From Paulinella micropora (lineage: Eukaryota > Cercozoa > Imbricatea > Euglyphida), in contig BJOX01000244.1 in NCBI GenBank assembly GCA_009731375.1, positions 528,161 to 592,160 of the forward strand: a DNA stretch of 64,000 bases, read 5' to 3'. The stretch's first letter is position 1, and each line of letters starts with the position of its first letter. Below the pieces are notes generated by a model that had not been told where the DNA came from, searched no databases, and was given only the letters and a program-made list of their open reading frames with translations. Below are positions 53,791 to 64,000 of this stretch, one piece after another. The translations under genes were made by a program, and so were the position numbers.

Positions 53791-54165
53791 GCTGGTGAAG
53801 GTGTCAGTATGCTCAGCAGCACTGTTCGACGGTGGTGCTTTTGTTGCTGGTGTTGCTGCTGGTGTTGCTGTTGCTGTTGGTGTTGCTGTTGCTGTTGGTG
53901 TTGCTGCTGGTGTTGCTGTTGCTGTTGGGGTTGATGTGGGTGTTGCTGTGGGTGTTGCTGTGAGTGTTGCTGCAGCTCGTGGTACTACTGGTGGTGCTTC
54001 AGATTCTGTTGCTGCTGCTGGTGATGCTCTTGCTAATGTCGATGTTTCCAGCTCCTCTTCCTTTTCTGAAATTCTTGTAGTTGTTTGGGCAACTGTTCTT
54101 CTTGATTGACGAGTTTTTTCATCTCCTGCCTTTTACGCTTTTGTGCCGCCACAAGCTCCGCAAGC
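53791..54165. repeat. GTTGCT repeats
   Basis: GTTGCTGTTGCTGTTGGTGT-type units at about 53840-53990 encode V/A/G on the plus strand and Q/H or N/T on the minus strand. A basic Q/K-rich minus ORF follows at 54033-54350. It may be the translated or intronic low-complexity part of the flanking minus-strand genes. Confidence 0.5.
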
Positions 54166-55035
54166 TCAGCTATTCTTCCTCTTTCTGAGGATTTCTGCAT
54201 TTTCAAATTTTTCTGGGGTTTCCATTTCTGCTGTTGGTGCTGAGGTTTCCGTTTCTGCTTTCGCAACTGCTGCTTCTGTTGTTGATAGTGGTGGTGATGG
54301 TATTTTTGCTGTTGGCTCTTGTGCTGAGGTTTCCGTTTTTGCTTTCGCAACTGCTGCTTCTGCTGTTGGTCGTGGTGGTGATGGTGTTTTTTCTGGTGGC
54401 TTTTGCGTTGCGGATGTGGAGGAACGCAAAATTTTGGTGCTGCTGGTGGTGGTGACGTGCTGGTTCTGCTGTTGGTCTACGCCACTGATAAGGTCTGACC
54501 CCGCATCCCCTGCTGCAGAAATTTCTGCCTCTTCATCCTGCTCTTTATCCTCGAGAGTGACGTCCGAATCCTGTCTCTTCTGCTCCACACCTTGGCCCTT
54601 CTTCTTGCTCCTTTTCTTCGGTTGTACGTCACTGACAAGGTCTGACCCCGCATCCTTCTCTACAGAAGTGTCTGCCTCTTCATCCTGATCTTCATGCTCG
54701 AGAGTGAGTTCCGAATCGTCTTGCTCCCCCTGCTCCACACCTTGGCCCTTCTTCTTGTTCCCTCTCTCCTTCTCTTTCTTCTCCTTTTTCTTTTCCTTTC
54801 CTTTAGCTTTCCGTTTGCCCCCTTTCCCCCCTTTCCCCTTGTCAGACTCTGGTTGTTCCACCTTCGCTACAGAAGTGTCTGGGCTACGCTTCGACACATG
54901 TTCACGTATGCAGGCTTTCAAGCGAGCCCCCCAGTTCTTACAAAAAGCGTTTGGGAACATCCTTGTATCTTCGACGCAAATCGCCGTATATCTCCTTGAA
55001 ATTCTGCACAGTGTCATAACCACCAAAACATGCAA
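54166..55035 (-). CDS. Highly charged repetitive protein or exon
   Basis: A 289-residue open frame. The first 60 residues are well mixed (FPNAFCKNWGARLKACIREH); a Lys/Glu-rich stretch follows, then internal duplications: KKKGQGVEQGEQDDSELTLE is echoed by KKKGQGVEQKRQDSDVTLED, and TEAAVAKAKTETSA by TEAAVAKAETETSA. It looks like a disordered nuclear protein. It lies in line with the ORFs at 52739 and 55576 on the same strand, so these may be exons of one gene. Confidence 0.45.
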   Translation of the reverse strand: MHVLVVMTLCRISRRYTAICVEDTRMFPNAFCKNWGARLKACIREHVSKRSPDTSVAKVEQPESDKGKGGKGGKRKAKGKEKKKEKKEKERGNKKKGQGVEQGEQDDSELTLEHEDQDEEADTSVEKDAGSDLVSDVQPKKRSKKKGQGVEQKRQDSDVTLEDKEQDEEAEISAAGDAGSDLISGVDQQQNQHVTTTSSTKILRSSTSATQKPPEKTPSPPRPTAEAAVAKAKTETSAQEPTAKIPSPPLSTTEAAVAKAETETSAPTAEMETPEKFENAEILRKRKNS

Positions 55036-55575
55036 CCATCACGTACCATCAGCAGTGCCACCAGTACGAAAAGCTCAAAAGTTACCAGCATATGCATCGA
55101 CCCACCCACAGCAGTACATACAAACACTTTCAGCACCATACCCCACCACCGTTCCGAAATGCATAAGGTGCAGCAACGGTACAGCCACCAACAGCAGCAG
55201 CACTACTACCACCAGCAGTATAAGTACTTAAAATGATTCACCACGACCATCACCAGCAACACCAAAACCACCACGAACACAACCAGCAGCACCAACACGA
55301 ACACCATAAAGAAGCAACACCAGCACACCACCGACAATCTGCCTCGGCACTTCGCCTACCACCACGAGCAGAACTACCACCAGCAGTACAGTTTCTGACA
55401 AGCTAACTTCAGCAACACCAGCACCACCAAAAACAACATATGCATGACCAGCACCACCAGCAACAGCAACGGCGCCACCAGCAGCATCGCCTCGAGCACG
55501 AGCACTACAATCAGCACCCTCGTCAGCAATACCACCATCAACAACAGCAGGACCACCGACAGCTTCACGACAGTT
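55036..55575. other. CACCAGCA-rich stretch, no clear gene
   Basis: Low-complexity CAC/CAG/CAA sequence between two minus-strand ORFs. Frames on both strands are open but contain only H, Q, S, T or V, L. It could be an intron or an expanded coding repeat. Confidence 0.4.
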
Positions 55576-56709
55576 CTAACCGCAAACAAAGACACGCTGT
55601 ACCCATTCTTTGTATATTGTTCCACACCTTGCAGAATAGTTGGTGGTCCTTCCAGAAACCTCCATGCAAAAATCCGAAAACTCTTTGACATTAGCTAACG
55701 CAGCCAGTTTCTGGAATTCCGAAAAAATCAACACTGCTTTTTTGTCGCTGATCAAGATCTCCTGGGCCACAATCGCGATCGTTTCGCTACGATCCTCAAC
55801 GCTGCCCTTGCAAGATTGCTTGGGCCGTTTCCTTTTGCTGCCATGGGTTGCGTCCGGATTCAGCACCTGCTCGCGTTGTCTTTTTTGTGCAGACGGCTTG
55901 ATTCTCTTGCGTCTCTTGACCTGATGGGCTGGACGAGAATCGCTCTTTCCCACAGCACTTGCAGTTGGATCGATATCCTGTGGCACAGTTGGTACCGGTT
56001 CCGAACTTTTCCGCTTCTTCCTGCGTGTCTGCCGCCCAACACGATCACACACTGGGCCATGGTCGTTTGTGCTTCCTTGAAAAAATTGGCTGAAGATAGC
56101 GAGCTTTTCTTGATATGGACGTAGCTTTTCTTGATCCGGACGTTGACCCTGTTCTCCAGAAAGTCGCGATCGATTCACCTTGTAGTCCTTCAGGATGGCC
56201 ACAACGCTGCCCGGCGTCTTTTTGCCATCAGAAGCGGCCGCCAACAATGGAACATACAACAGACAATCTTCGTACTCAGGTACATGCTCAGGTACAGCCG
56301 TGGTGGTCAAGCACTTGAAGTCAGCGGAGATCAAACCACTTGTTCCATAAACAGCTTCCAGCTTATGCAGAGGTTGTTTGTAAGGACGCAACCACACGCC
56401 GGCAGCCTTGGCGCTGGGAAATTCTCCTTCGTCCGGCTCTAGCATATCTCCCGGGTCCAAACCTGCCAGTATACCCTCCAGCAACCAAAAAGAATCGTTC
56501 CCTAAAATCCTTGCAGAGTTTTCAGGACATTGGGGCAAACTATACCCTACTATGATCACGGAATCGCCGATGGAGAGGGCTACAGTCATGGTTCCGGGAC
56601 CTCGGGTCTTGGACGTGACTTGAACAGACATTACCATCTGGGAGCAGTCGTAGGGTGTGGGAGACTCTTTCCACATGCGATACTCAACTTCCAGAGGTGA
56701 GCTGGACAT
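55576..56709 (-). CDS. Unrecognised nuclear-type protein
   Basis: A 377-residue open frame and the best coding candidate of this block. Residues 1-175 look folded (LSIGDSVIIVGYSLPQCPEN, FWLLEGILAGLDPGDML, GVWLRPYKQPLHKLEAVYGT); the pattern faintly recalls a BAH domain, which I would not assert. Residues 235-305 are basic with several clusters of the nuclear-localisation kind (KRRKRIKPSAQKR, KRKRPKQ). A 60-residue helical end follows. The frame is open 13 codons upstream of the ATG to a TAG preceded by GATGCC, which could be a splice acceptor. Confidence 0.55.
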   Translation of the reverse strand: MSSSPLEVEYRMWKESPTPYDCSQMVMSVQVTSKTRGPGTMTVALSIGDSVIIVGYSLPQCPENSARILGNDSFWLLEGILAGLDPGDMLEPDEGEFPSAKAAGVWLRPYKQPLHKLEAVYGTSGLISADFKCLTTTAVPEHVPEYEDCLLYVPLLAAASDGKKTPGSVVAILKDYKVNRSRLSGEQGQRPDQEKLRPYQEKLAIFSQFFQGSTNDHGPVCDRVGRQTRRKKRKSSEPVPTVPQDIDPTASAVGKSDSRPAHQVKRRKRIKPSAQKRQREQVLNPDATHGSKRKRPKQSCKGSVEDRSETIAIVAQEILISDKKAVLIFSEFQKLAALANVKEFSDFCMEVSGRTTNYSARCGTIYKEWVQRVFVCG

Positions 56710-56760
56710 CGACTTTAGCTGTTGAATCTGTTCAATCAGGTGACGTGTCGGCTAGGCATC

Positions 56761-57051
56761 TTAGCCAAGCCTACACTTTGCTGCTGAAGCATAAGCCAAT
56801 TTGTCAAGAAGAAGGTGCGCCGGCCCATACTCTACTTCGCCGAAGAGACACTTGTTGCCCAGAAAAAGTTGAAACAATTGTGCATGCATGCCCACCTGTT
56901 GGTAATATTGCCCAAGAGCAATGTCCTGGTGATACAACGCACACTGAACAGCCACAACCTTCCCATGGGCAAGACTGCTCAACTTGGTCAATCTCCAAAC
57001 GAACGTTGCCTGATTATCACACCGGCGTGGTCCACTTTGCCTTGGGTCCAT
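56761..57051 (-). CDS. Possible upstream exon of the 55576-56709 gene
   Basis: A 96-residue open frame with a well-mixed sequence (KVVAVQCALYHQDIALGQYY, CLFGEVEYGPAHLLLDKLA). The plus-strand ORF at 56655-57125 is its overlap. It is only 50 bases from the next ORF on the same strand, and the intervening DNA ends in CCTAG. A single gene with an intron is plausible but unproven. Confidence 0.4.
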   Translation of the reverse strand: MDPRQSGPRRCDNQATFVWRLTKLSSLAHGKVVAVQCALYHQDIALGQYYQQVGMHAQLFQLFLGNKCLFGEVEYGPAHLLLDKLAYASAAKCRLG

Positions 57052-57179
57052 GTCACCTTACAACCATGTCGACGATATGTGCCATGTGCTTCTCGGGTTC
57101 CAGTGTGCGTCTCAACAAGGTCTGATTTAGACAATAAACATATAATTATTAACACAGAATGCAGAAGACACACCTACGG

Positions 57180-58065
57180 GAGAAGTAGTTAAAACAAAAG
57201 AAGAAGAAGCACTTGAAATTCACCAACAGAAAAAGAACCCGAAAATATGGAACACGATATGGGTTGATAAACCATTAGACAAAGTTTTTCTAGACTTAGC
57301 GGATATGAGTAAGATAAAAGATCAGAAAGGAAATAAGGGCTATGCTTAGATGCTTGTTTGGATTGATTGTCATAGCCGATATTTAATAATCTTTCCGCTA
57401 AAAAATAAAACAGCGAAAGAAGTCTATTATGCTTTAAAATCAAGCAAATATAAACCGAAATCGATTACTACTGACAGCGGGGGAGAATATAAAGGAGTGT
57501 TATTGAAAATGGAATTAAACAGGATGTAGTTGAAGTTGGCGACCATAGAGCCCTTGCCGTTGTCGATAGAGTAATAAGAAGTATTAGAAGATGGCTTCAC
57601 CTTTTATTTGAAACTAATCGTAATTTTGACTGGGTCAGTTATATTCAGGACTTAGTCGATGCTTATAATCATAAACTGCATAGAGGTATTCAGGCTAAAC
57701 CTGTAGATGTATTTTTCGGAAGAGATAAAATTGATGAATTTGAAGTAGGGGATAGTATAAGAAAGAAAACAAAAGAAATATTTTCTCCAAAGGTGGTAAA
57801 ACTTTCTCAAAAGCTATTTATACCGTAAAGGGTCGCCGCGGGTTTAAAATCATATTAAATACGGATGAACTAGTATCGCCGAGGGAATTATCAAAAACTC
57901 AGTTTGAAAAAACCTGTGGATGAAGAAAAAGAAATTAAAGGGCAAACTAAAGAAGTTATTAAAGAGAAAAAGACGAAAGAACAACTAAAAAGAGAAAGTA
58001 TTGACAGCAATAATATAAGAACTTCAAAGCGAGAAAAGAAGGCTAAGGTCATACTGGATTTATAG
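57180..58065 (+). pseudogene. DDE integrase (Maverick/Polinton-like), decayed
   Basis: Coding-like pieces in changing frames give an rve integrase: VFLDLADMSK (first Asp), MLVWIDCHSRYLIIFPLKNK, SITTDSGGEYKG (second Asp), then HRALAVVDRVIRSIRRW, where Asp stands in place of the usual catalytic Glu, and DLVDAYNHKLHRGIQAKPVD. The C-terminus matches the remnant at 26757-26971. There is an in-frame TAG at 57347-57349 and several single-base shifts, so it is inactive. The layout fits integrases of Maverick/Polinton-type elements, polinton-like viruses and virophages, though other DDE families are not excluded. No capsid, polymerase or terminal repeat was seen nearby. Confidence 0.7.
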
Positions 58066-58072
58066 GTGGATG

Positions 58073-58458
58073 GTGGCATTTTCGCTACTAGCCTGCTTCC
58101 CTGAAAATGAAATCCGTGGCAGATGCGAAATTGTCTGTTTCCCTGAAAATGAAATCTGTGGCAGATGCACAATCGTATTGATTTTGTTTTATTTAAAAAC
58201 AGCCTACCAAAAATTCTTGTTTTACTTTCTATTTTTTGTTTTACTTTTATTTTTTTCTGAAGACATATAAAGGAATTTCTTTATTTTGCTTTCTTGTATT
58301 TATCAAAAATTTTGCTTTTTTATTTTGATGTTTTGAGGCTTAGTATTGATATGCGGGAAATGAATACGAAGCGACAAATGAAATTTATGAAGTCGTTTTG
58401 AGGTACGAAAAACGACCCTTGTAAATTTCATATTATACTACTACAAAGCAACCCTTAC
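58073..58458. other. AT-rich tract with a short direct repeat
   Basis: TTCCCTGAAAATGAAATC with GTGGCAGATGC occurs twice in tandem (58099 and 58140). The remainder is T-rich. It may contain the intron and later exons of the minus-strand gene that starts at 58602. Confidence 0.5.
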
Positions 58459-58602
58459 CTTTTTCATTTCTTCAGAGTCTTTCGCTTGCTGAGCAATTTG
58501 ATACAAGTTGAGTGAATTCGTAAACTGTTGTAAATTGTCATTCACTGAAACTTGCTTGACCTCTCCACACTGCAACGGATTTTCGATGCTCACCTCAGTC
58601 AT
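58459..58602 (-). CDS. Probable first exon of a spliced gene
   Basis: ATG at 58602 opens 48 codons with a well-mixed composition (MTEVSIENPLQCGEVKQ, LQQFTNSLNLYQIAQQA) that end ATGAAAAAG directly before GTAAGG, a good 5' splice site; the frame stops eight bases into the putative intron region. This resembles the exon 1 arrangement of the gene at 27593. I could not place exon 2 with confidence. No family is recognised. Confidence 0.45.
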
Positions 58603-58722
58603 TTCACTATTGCATGTGAAGACGAAAAAATCGTCCCCGTTTGGTACGTCTTCTTAAAAAGACAACATTCCGTAACTGTTGACTGTGGTTCCAGGTGCCA
58701 CTAAACAATAAAACAAACGTGG

Positions 58723-58850
58723 TAGGGGTGCCACTCACTGGCAATGCATTGCTTCAAAGAATGTGGTTAGGGTGCCACAATCAGTGGCGCATTGCTTAAA
58801 AGAACGTGGTTAACGGTGCCACCCAACTGGCACTAACAAATTGTTTAAAT
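58723..58850 (+). repeat. Three imperfect 45-bp tandem repeats
   Basis: Units start GTGGTAGGGGTGCCACTCAC, GTGGTTAGGGTGCCACAATC and GTGGTTAACGGTGCCACCCA. Each contains a short GTGG...CCAC dyad and a second AGTGGC or CTGGCA word. They lie about 120-250 bp upstream of the minus-strand ATG at 58602, so they could be promoter elements. Confidence 0.7.
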
Positions 58851-59448
58851 AAATTTGCTTGATGCTCTCTCTTGCTTCTATCTCTCCTATACTTTCTCTT
58901 TCTTCTATCTTTCCTACGCCGGTCACGAGTCACGAGTCACTGCCAGTGAAGCCTGGTCGAGCTCGCAAAAATTCATTAAATCTGTTCAAGTTTGGAAATC
59001 ATCTCAGCTGAGAGTCTTCGACTCTGGCACCGGCCCGCGGCTTACAATCAGATCGCTTGAATTTTTCAAGCAATGACTCGGGGACATGGAGTCAAGTTGG
59101 AGACTGATGACGGAGGTTCAGTGGCAGGTTGAAGGTGGCCGGCCCCCGGGCCGGGGGGCAGTACTAACGTGACAAAGATTCACAAATCATTCCTAACCGT
59201 AAGTTACTAGTTGAAAGGCTACAAACGGCAAGTTTTCCTTTTCACGCACTGAGCCTACCGTCACTCTTTTAACAGAACACTGCCACTCTTAAGGACTCAT
59301 GATGAGTGGGAAGAGGAAGTATGCGAAGAAAGTGGTTAAATTTAAATGTGAATACTCAGAGACAAATTTCAGTCTAAAATTATTGTTACACTGGTATTTG
59401 TGTCACTCAAAAAGATACTTCGGAGACTCCTCAAATAGATAAATGGAT
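58851..59448. other. Intergenic, no supported gene
   Basis: A plus-strand ORF at 58855-59076 starts in a CTTCTATCT repeat and has no recognisable feature. GGCCGGCCCCCGGGCCGGGG at 59138-59157 is a GC dyad in otherwise mixed DNA. Confidence 0.5.
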
Positions 59449-59451
59449 GGG

Positions 59452-59507
<56 letters not shown>

Positions 59508-59510
59508 CTC
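59449..59510 (+). repeat. GATA microsatellite
   Basis: About 15 tetranucleotide units of GATA. Confidence 0.9.
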
Positions 59511-59684
59511 ACAACTTATCGAGCGCCTCTTTTAAACTACTAAGAGTCTTACTACTATTCTCTGGCTTTTGAAAGACAAGAGTAAAATTGTTTGCAGGCA
59601 TAGCGTACATTTGGAGAAGTTCCAGAGAATTCTGGCGAGCGGTGGTGGAGACATCAGCTATGTCACGCAAACCCCAAGCCTAAG

Positions 59685-59688
59685 AGAT

Positions 59689-59773
<85 letters not shown>

Positions 59774-59829
59774 NNNNNNNNNNNNNNNNNNNNNNNNNNN
59801 NNNNNNNNNNNNNNNNNNNNNNNNNNNNN

Positions 59830-59921
<92 letters not shown>

Positions 59922-59964
59922 AGGAAAGAATGAAAGAGAAAGAAAGAAAGAAAGAGAAAGAAAG

Positions 59965-60019
<55 letters not shown>

Positions 60020-60310
60020 AATGTCGGTAGATAGATACATAGAAGAAGACGACAAGAAAGAAAACGAACCGACCGGGTTTCTCATGATCAGGCTCGTATG
60101 AAAATCTTTATTGCCTTGCGAAGTAAACTTGCCTACATACATAGATACATATATAAATAGATACATAGATACATAGATACATAGATACATAGATACATAG
60201 ATACATAGATACATAGATACATAGATACATAGATATATAGATACATAGATAAATAGATACATAGATACATAGATACATAGATACATAGATACATAGATAC
60301 ATAGATACAT
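59685..60310 (+). repeat. AG, AAAG and ATACATAG microsatellites
   Basis: AG dinucleotides (59685-59773), a 56-N gap (59774-59829), GT then AG, then AAAG units to 60020. After about 100 bp of other sequence, ATACATAG units run 60130-60310. Very long S/L/Y ORFs on the minus strand are translations of these arrays. Confidence 0.9.
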
Positions 60311-60354
60311 GCACAGAAAGGTGGGGAGGGGGAGAAAGGGAGAGACAGGGGGAG

Positions 60355-61528
<1,174 letters not shown>

Positions 61529-61556
61529 CCTTGTTGAAGGGCCCATAACAAAAGAC

Positions 61557-61835
61557 CTACATACATACATACATACATACATACATACACATACATACAC
61601 ATACATACACATACATACATACATACATACATACATACACATACATACACATACATACACATACATACACATACATACATACATACATACATACATACAT
61701 ACACAAACAAACATACATACATACATACATACATACATGCATGCATGCATGCATACATACATACTTGCATGCATACATGCACACATATATACATACATAC
61801 ATACATACATACATACATACATACATACATACCTT
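61557..61835 (+). repeat. ACATAC microsatellite
   Basis: CATA units with CACATA and CATGCATG variants. Periodic CAC interruptions suggest internal duplication of longer blocks. Confidence 0.9.
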
Positions 61836-61895
61836 GCCTTCTGGGACTAGTGCATGTGCTGCAAACTCAAATAAACCCTCTGTCGCTGCATAGCT

Positions 61896-62354
<459 letters not shown>

Positions 62355-62465
62355 ACTTTGAAATGTGAATCATATTGATGTTGATGATTGCGTCGAGCAT
62401 TCCTCCTTCTTTGCCCATAGCCACGCTCAGGACGTTGTTATTATTCCGCCACTTTGTTATGTCCT

Positions 62466-62866
62466 CATACATACATACATACATACATACATGCATGCAT
62501 GCATACATGCATACATACATACATACATGCATACATGCATGCATACATACATACATACATACATACATACACACAGACAGACAGACAGACATACAGACAT
62601 ACAGACAAACAAACATACAGACATACAGACATACAGACATACAGACATACATACATACATACAGACATACAGACATACAGACATACAGACATACAGACAT
62701 ACATACATACATACATACATACATACATGCATACGTACATGCATACATGCATGCATGCATGCATGCATACATACATACATACATACATACACACATGCAT
62801 ACATACATACATACATACATACATGCATACATGCATGCATGCATGCATACATACATACATACATGA
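62466..62866 (+). repeat. CATA/CAGA microsatellite
   Basis: CATA units with CATG and CAGACATA variants. The blocks at 62465-62560 and 62765-62865 share the same order of CATACATGCATG variants, consistent with a segmental duplication inside the array. Confidence 0.9.
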
Positions 62867-63208
62867 CAATAATAATAATGCTACTTCTACTGCTGCTACC
62901 AGCACAAACGGCGTCTGGATGTTCGTGAAAGCGGTCAACGCGGTAGAGTTGGCAGCTAAACAAGAAGCAGGCGAGGAGCAGGACGCAGAGAGCTGAGAGT
63001 ACTTTGATTCTGTGGTAGTGAAGGAGGAGGAGGAGGAGGAGGAGAAGGCAAATGCCTTTTTGTCCTCGGCTAATGGCTTTTTGTACTGAGCCGGGCCGGC
63101 TGCTACGTAGGCCTTGATAGAAGGTAGCTATCCACACACACACACACAGACAGGAACATCTGCTTATGGCTTTTTGCGCTGAAGAGGGCCGGCCGCTATG
63201 TACGCTTT
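62867..63208 (+). other. Non-repetitive island with a short duplication
   Basis: GGCTTTTTGTACTGAGCCGG (63074) and GGCTTTTTGCGCTGAAGAGG (63170) head two copies of a unit of about 95 bp that ends GCTACGTAGGCC or GCTATGTACGC. A short GGA array and a CA array lie inside. No gene is supported. Confidence 0.6.
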
Positions 63209-63452
63209 GCATAACATAACATAACATAACATAACATAACATAACATAACAACATAACATAACATAACATAACATAACATAACATAACATACCATAACAT
63301 ACCATAACATGACATAACATAACATAACATAACGTAACATAACATTACATTACATAATATAACATAACGTAACATAATTTAACGTAACGTAAAATAACAT
63401 AACATAACATAACATAACATAACATAACATAAACATAACATAACATAACAGA
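63209..63452 (+). repeat. CATAA pentanucleotide microsatellite
   Basis: About 45 units of ATAAC, with CGTAA and CATTA variants between 63310 and 63395. Confidence 0.9.
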
Positions 63453-64000
63453 AGAGAGCTAACCAGACACACACACATACAATTCAATAAACATGTATGT
63501 ATGGATCTATGCATGCATGTGTATATATATAAAATGTATGTGTGTACCATCTTCGGATCATACTCCGTAGGCCAAAAATCCACATGCGGAAACCTGTCGA
63601 TGTATGCATGTGTGTATTGTGTGTAGAGTTGGGGGCAAATATTGTGTGTAGAGTTGGGGAAAGGCAATAGACAGACAGACAGAAAATTTACCGTGAGGCG
63701 AAGTATGTCACATGTTGGCCGGTCCCAGATGACACCTCAAGAACCTTCAGCCTTCTATCTGCACATGTTGTATGTACGTATGTATGTACTGTATGTTATG
63801 TATGTAAGTATGTATGTATGTATGTATGTATGTATGTATGTATGTATGTATGTATGAATGTATGTATGCATGTATGTATGTATGTATGTATGTATGTATG
63901 TATGTATGTATGTGTGTATGTACATGTGCATTGTATGTATGTATGTGTAGTGTGTATGTTATGTGTGTGTGCCCCAGCCCCCCCCCCCCCCCCCCCCCCC
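63453..64000 (+). repeat. Mixed sequence, TATG microsatellite and terminal C run
   Basis: 63453-63770 is ordinary sequence with no supported gene and a duplicated word (TGTGTGTAGAGTTGGGG at 63618 and 63642). 63771-63960 is a TATG microsatellite. The window ends in a C run of 24 bases (63977-64000), the same context that borders several gaps. Confidence 0.85.

Noticed and set aside
56655-57125. Plus-strand 156-residue ORF
   Set aside because: It overlaps minus-strand frames with more natural composition, and its cysteine and threonine content looks like an antisense shadow. The call is not certain.
58855-59076. Plus-strand ORF with a hydrophobic start
   Set aside because: The hydrophobic part comes from a CTTCTATCT repeat and no conserved domain follows.

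Overview
This window is nuclear DNA of a eukaryote, most likely a protist or alga. That rests on a gene with a 48-nt GT-AG intron, Ty3/gypsy and Ty1/copia retrotransposons, a tRNA-derived element, long perfect microsatellites and very low density of ordinary genes. I cannot name the species. The sequence is a draft scaffold with many N gaps, and several genes carry frameshifts that could be decay or base-calling errors in homopolymers.

Positions 1 to about 26,760 are GC-rich and dominated by one dispersed set of repeat modules. Five copies of a composite unit (2641-4693, 6824-7383, 8309-9457, 11765-12790, 16819-17780) are bounded by inverted repeats of roughly 50 bp. Inside are an 18-bp tandem repeat, E2F-like TTTGGCGCCAAA palindromes and a motif ending CCGTATCACG. 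Between the modules lie small genes that appear intronless in their coding parts: LRR/F-box-like proteins (279-888, 5070-6198, 25738-26754, fragment at 10660-10782), a RING/TRAF-type zinc-finger protein (14769-15350), a truncated BspA/EGF-like surface protein (18944-19696), a coiled-coil protein (22643-23536) and a C2H2 zinc-finger protein (23766-24437) with a deleted copy at 19758-19938. This repertoire occurs in protists and in giant viruses, but I saw no viral hallmark gene.

At 26,757 the composition becomes AT-rich within a few bases of a stop codon. 26757-28352 holds the 3' end of a DDE integrase gene, a spliced gene on the minus strand and a charged coiled-coil ORF. A second, longer copy of the same integrase lies at 57180-58065. 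From 29.2 to 32 kb the DNA is microsatellite plus a 547-bp tandem duplication.

32165-44192 is a nested structure. A Ty3/gypsy element (33096-43884; LTRs, primer site, gag, UGA, pol, polypurine tract) has inserted into one arm of a long imperfect palindrome, and the uninterrupted sister arm shows the empty target site. Next come a 40-bp minisatellite (44306-44640) and a decayed Ty1/copia element on the minus strand (44636-49807) that lacks its reverse transcriptase. 50.7-57.1 kb carries low-complexity minus-strand ORFs that may be exons of host genes. The last 5 kb is almost entirely microsatellite.
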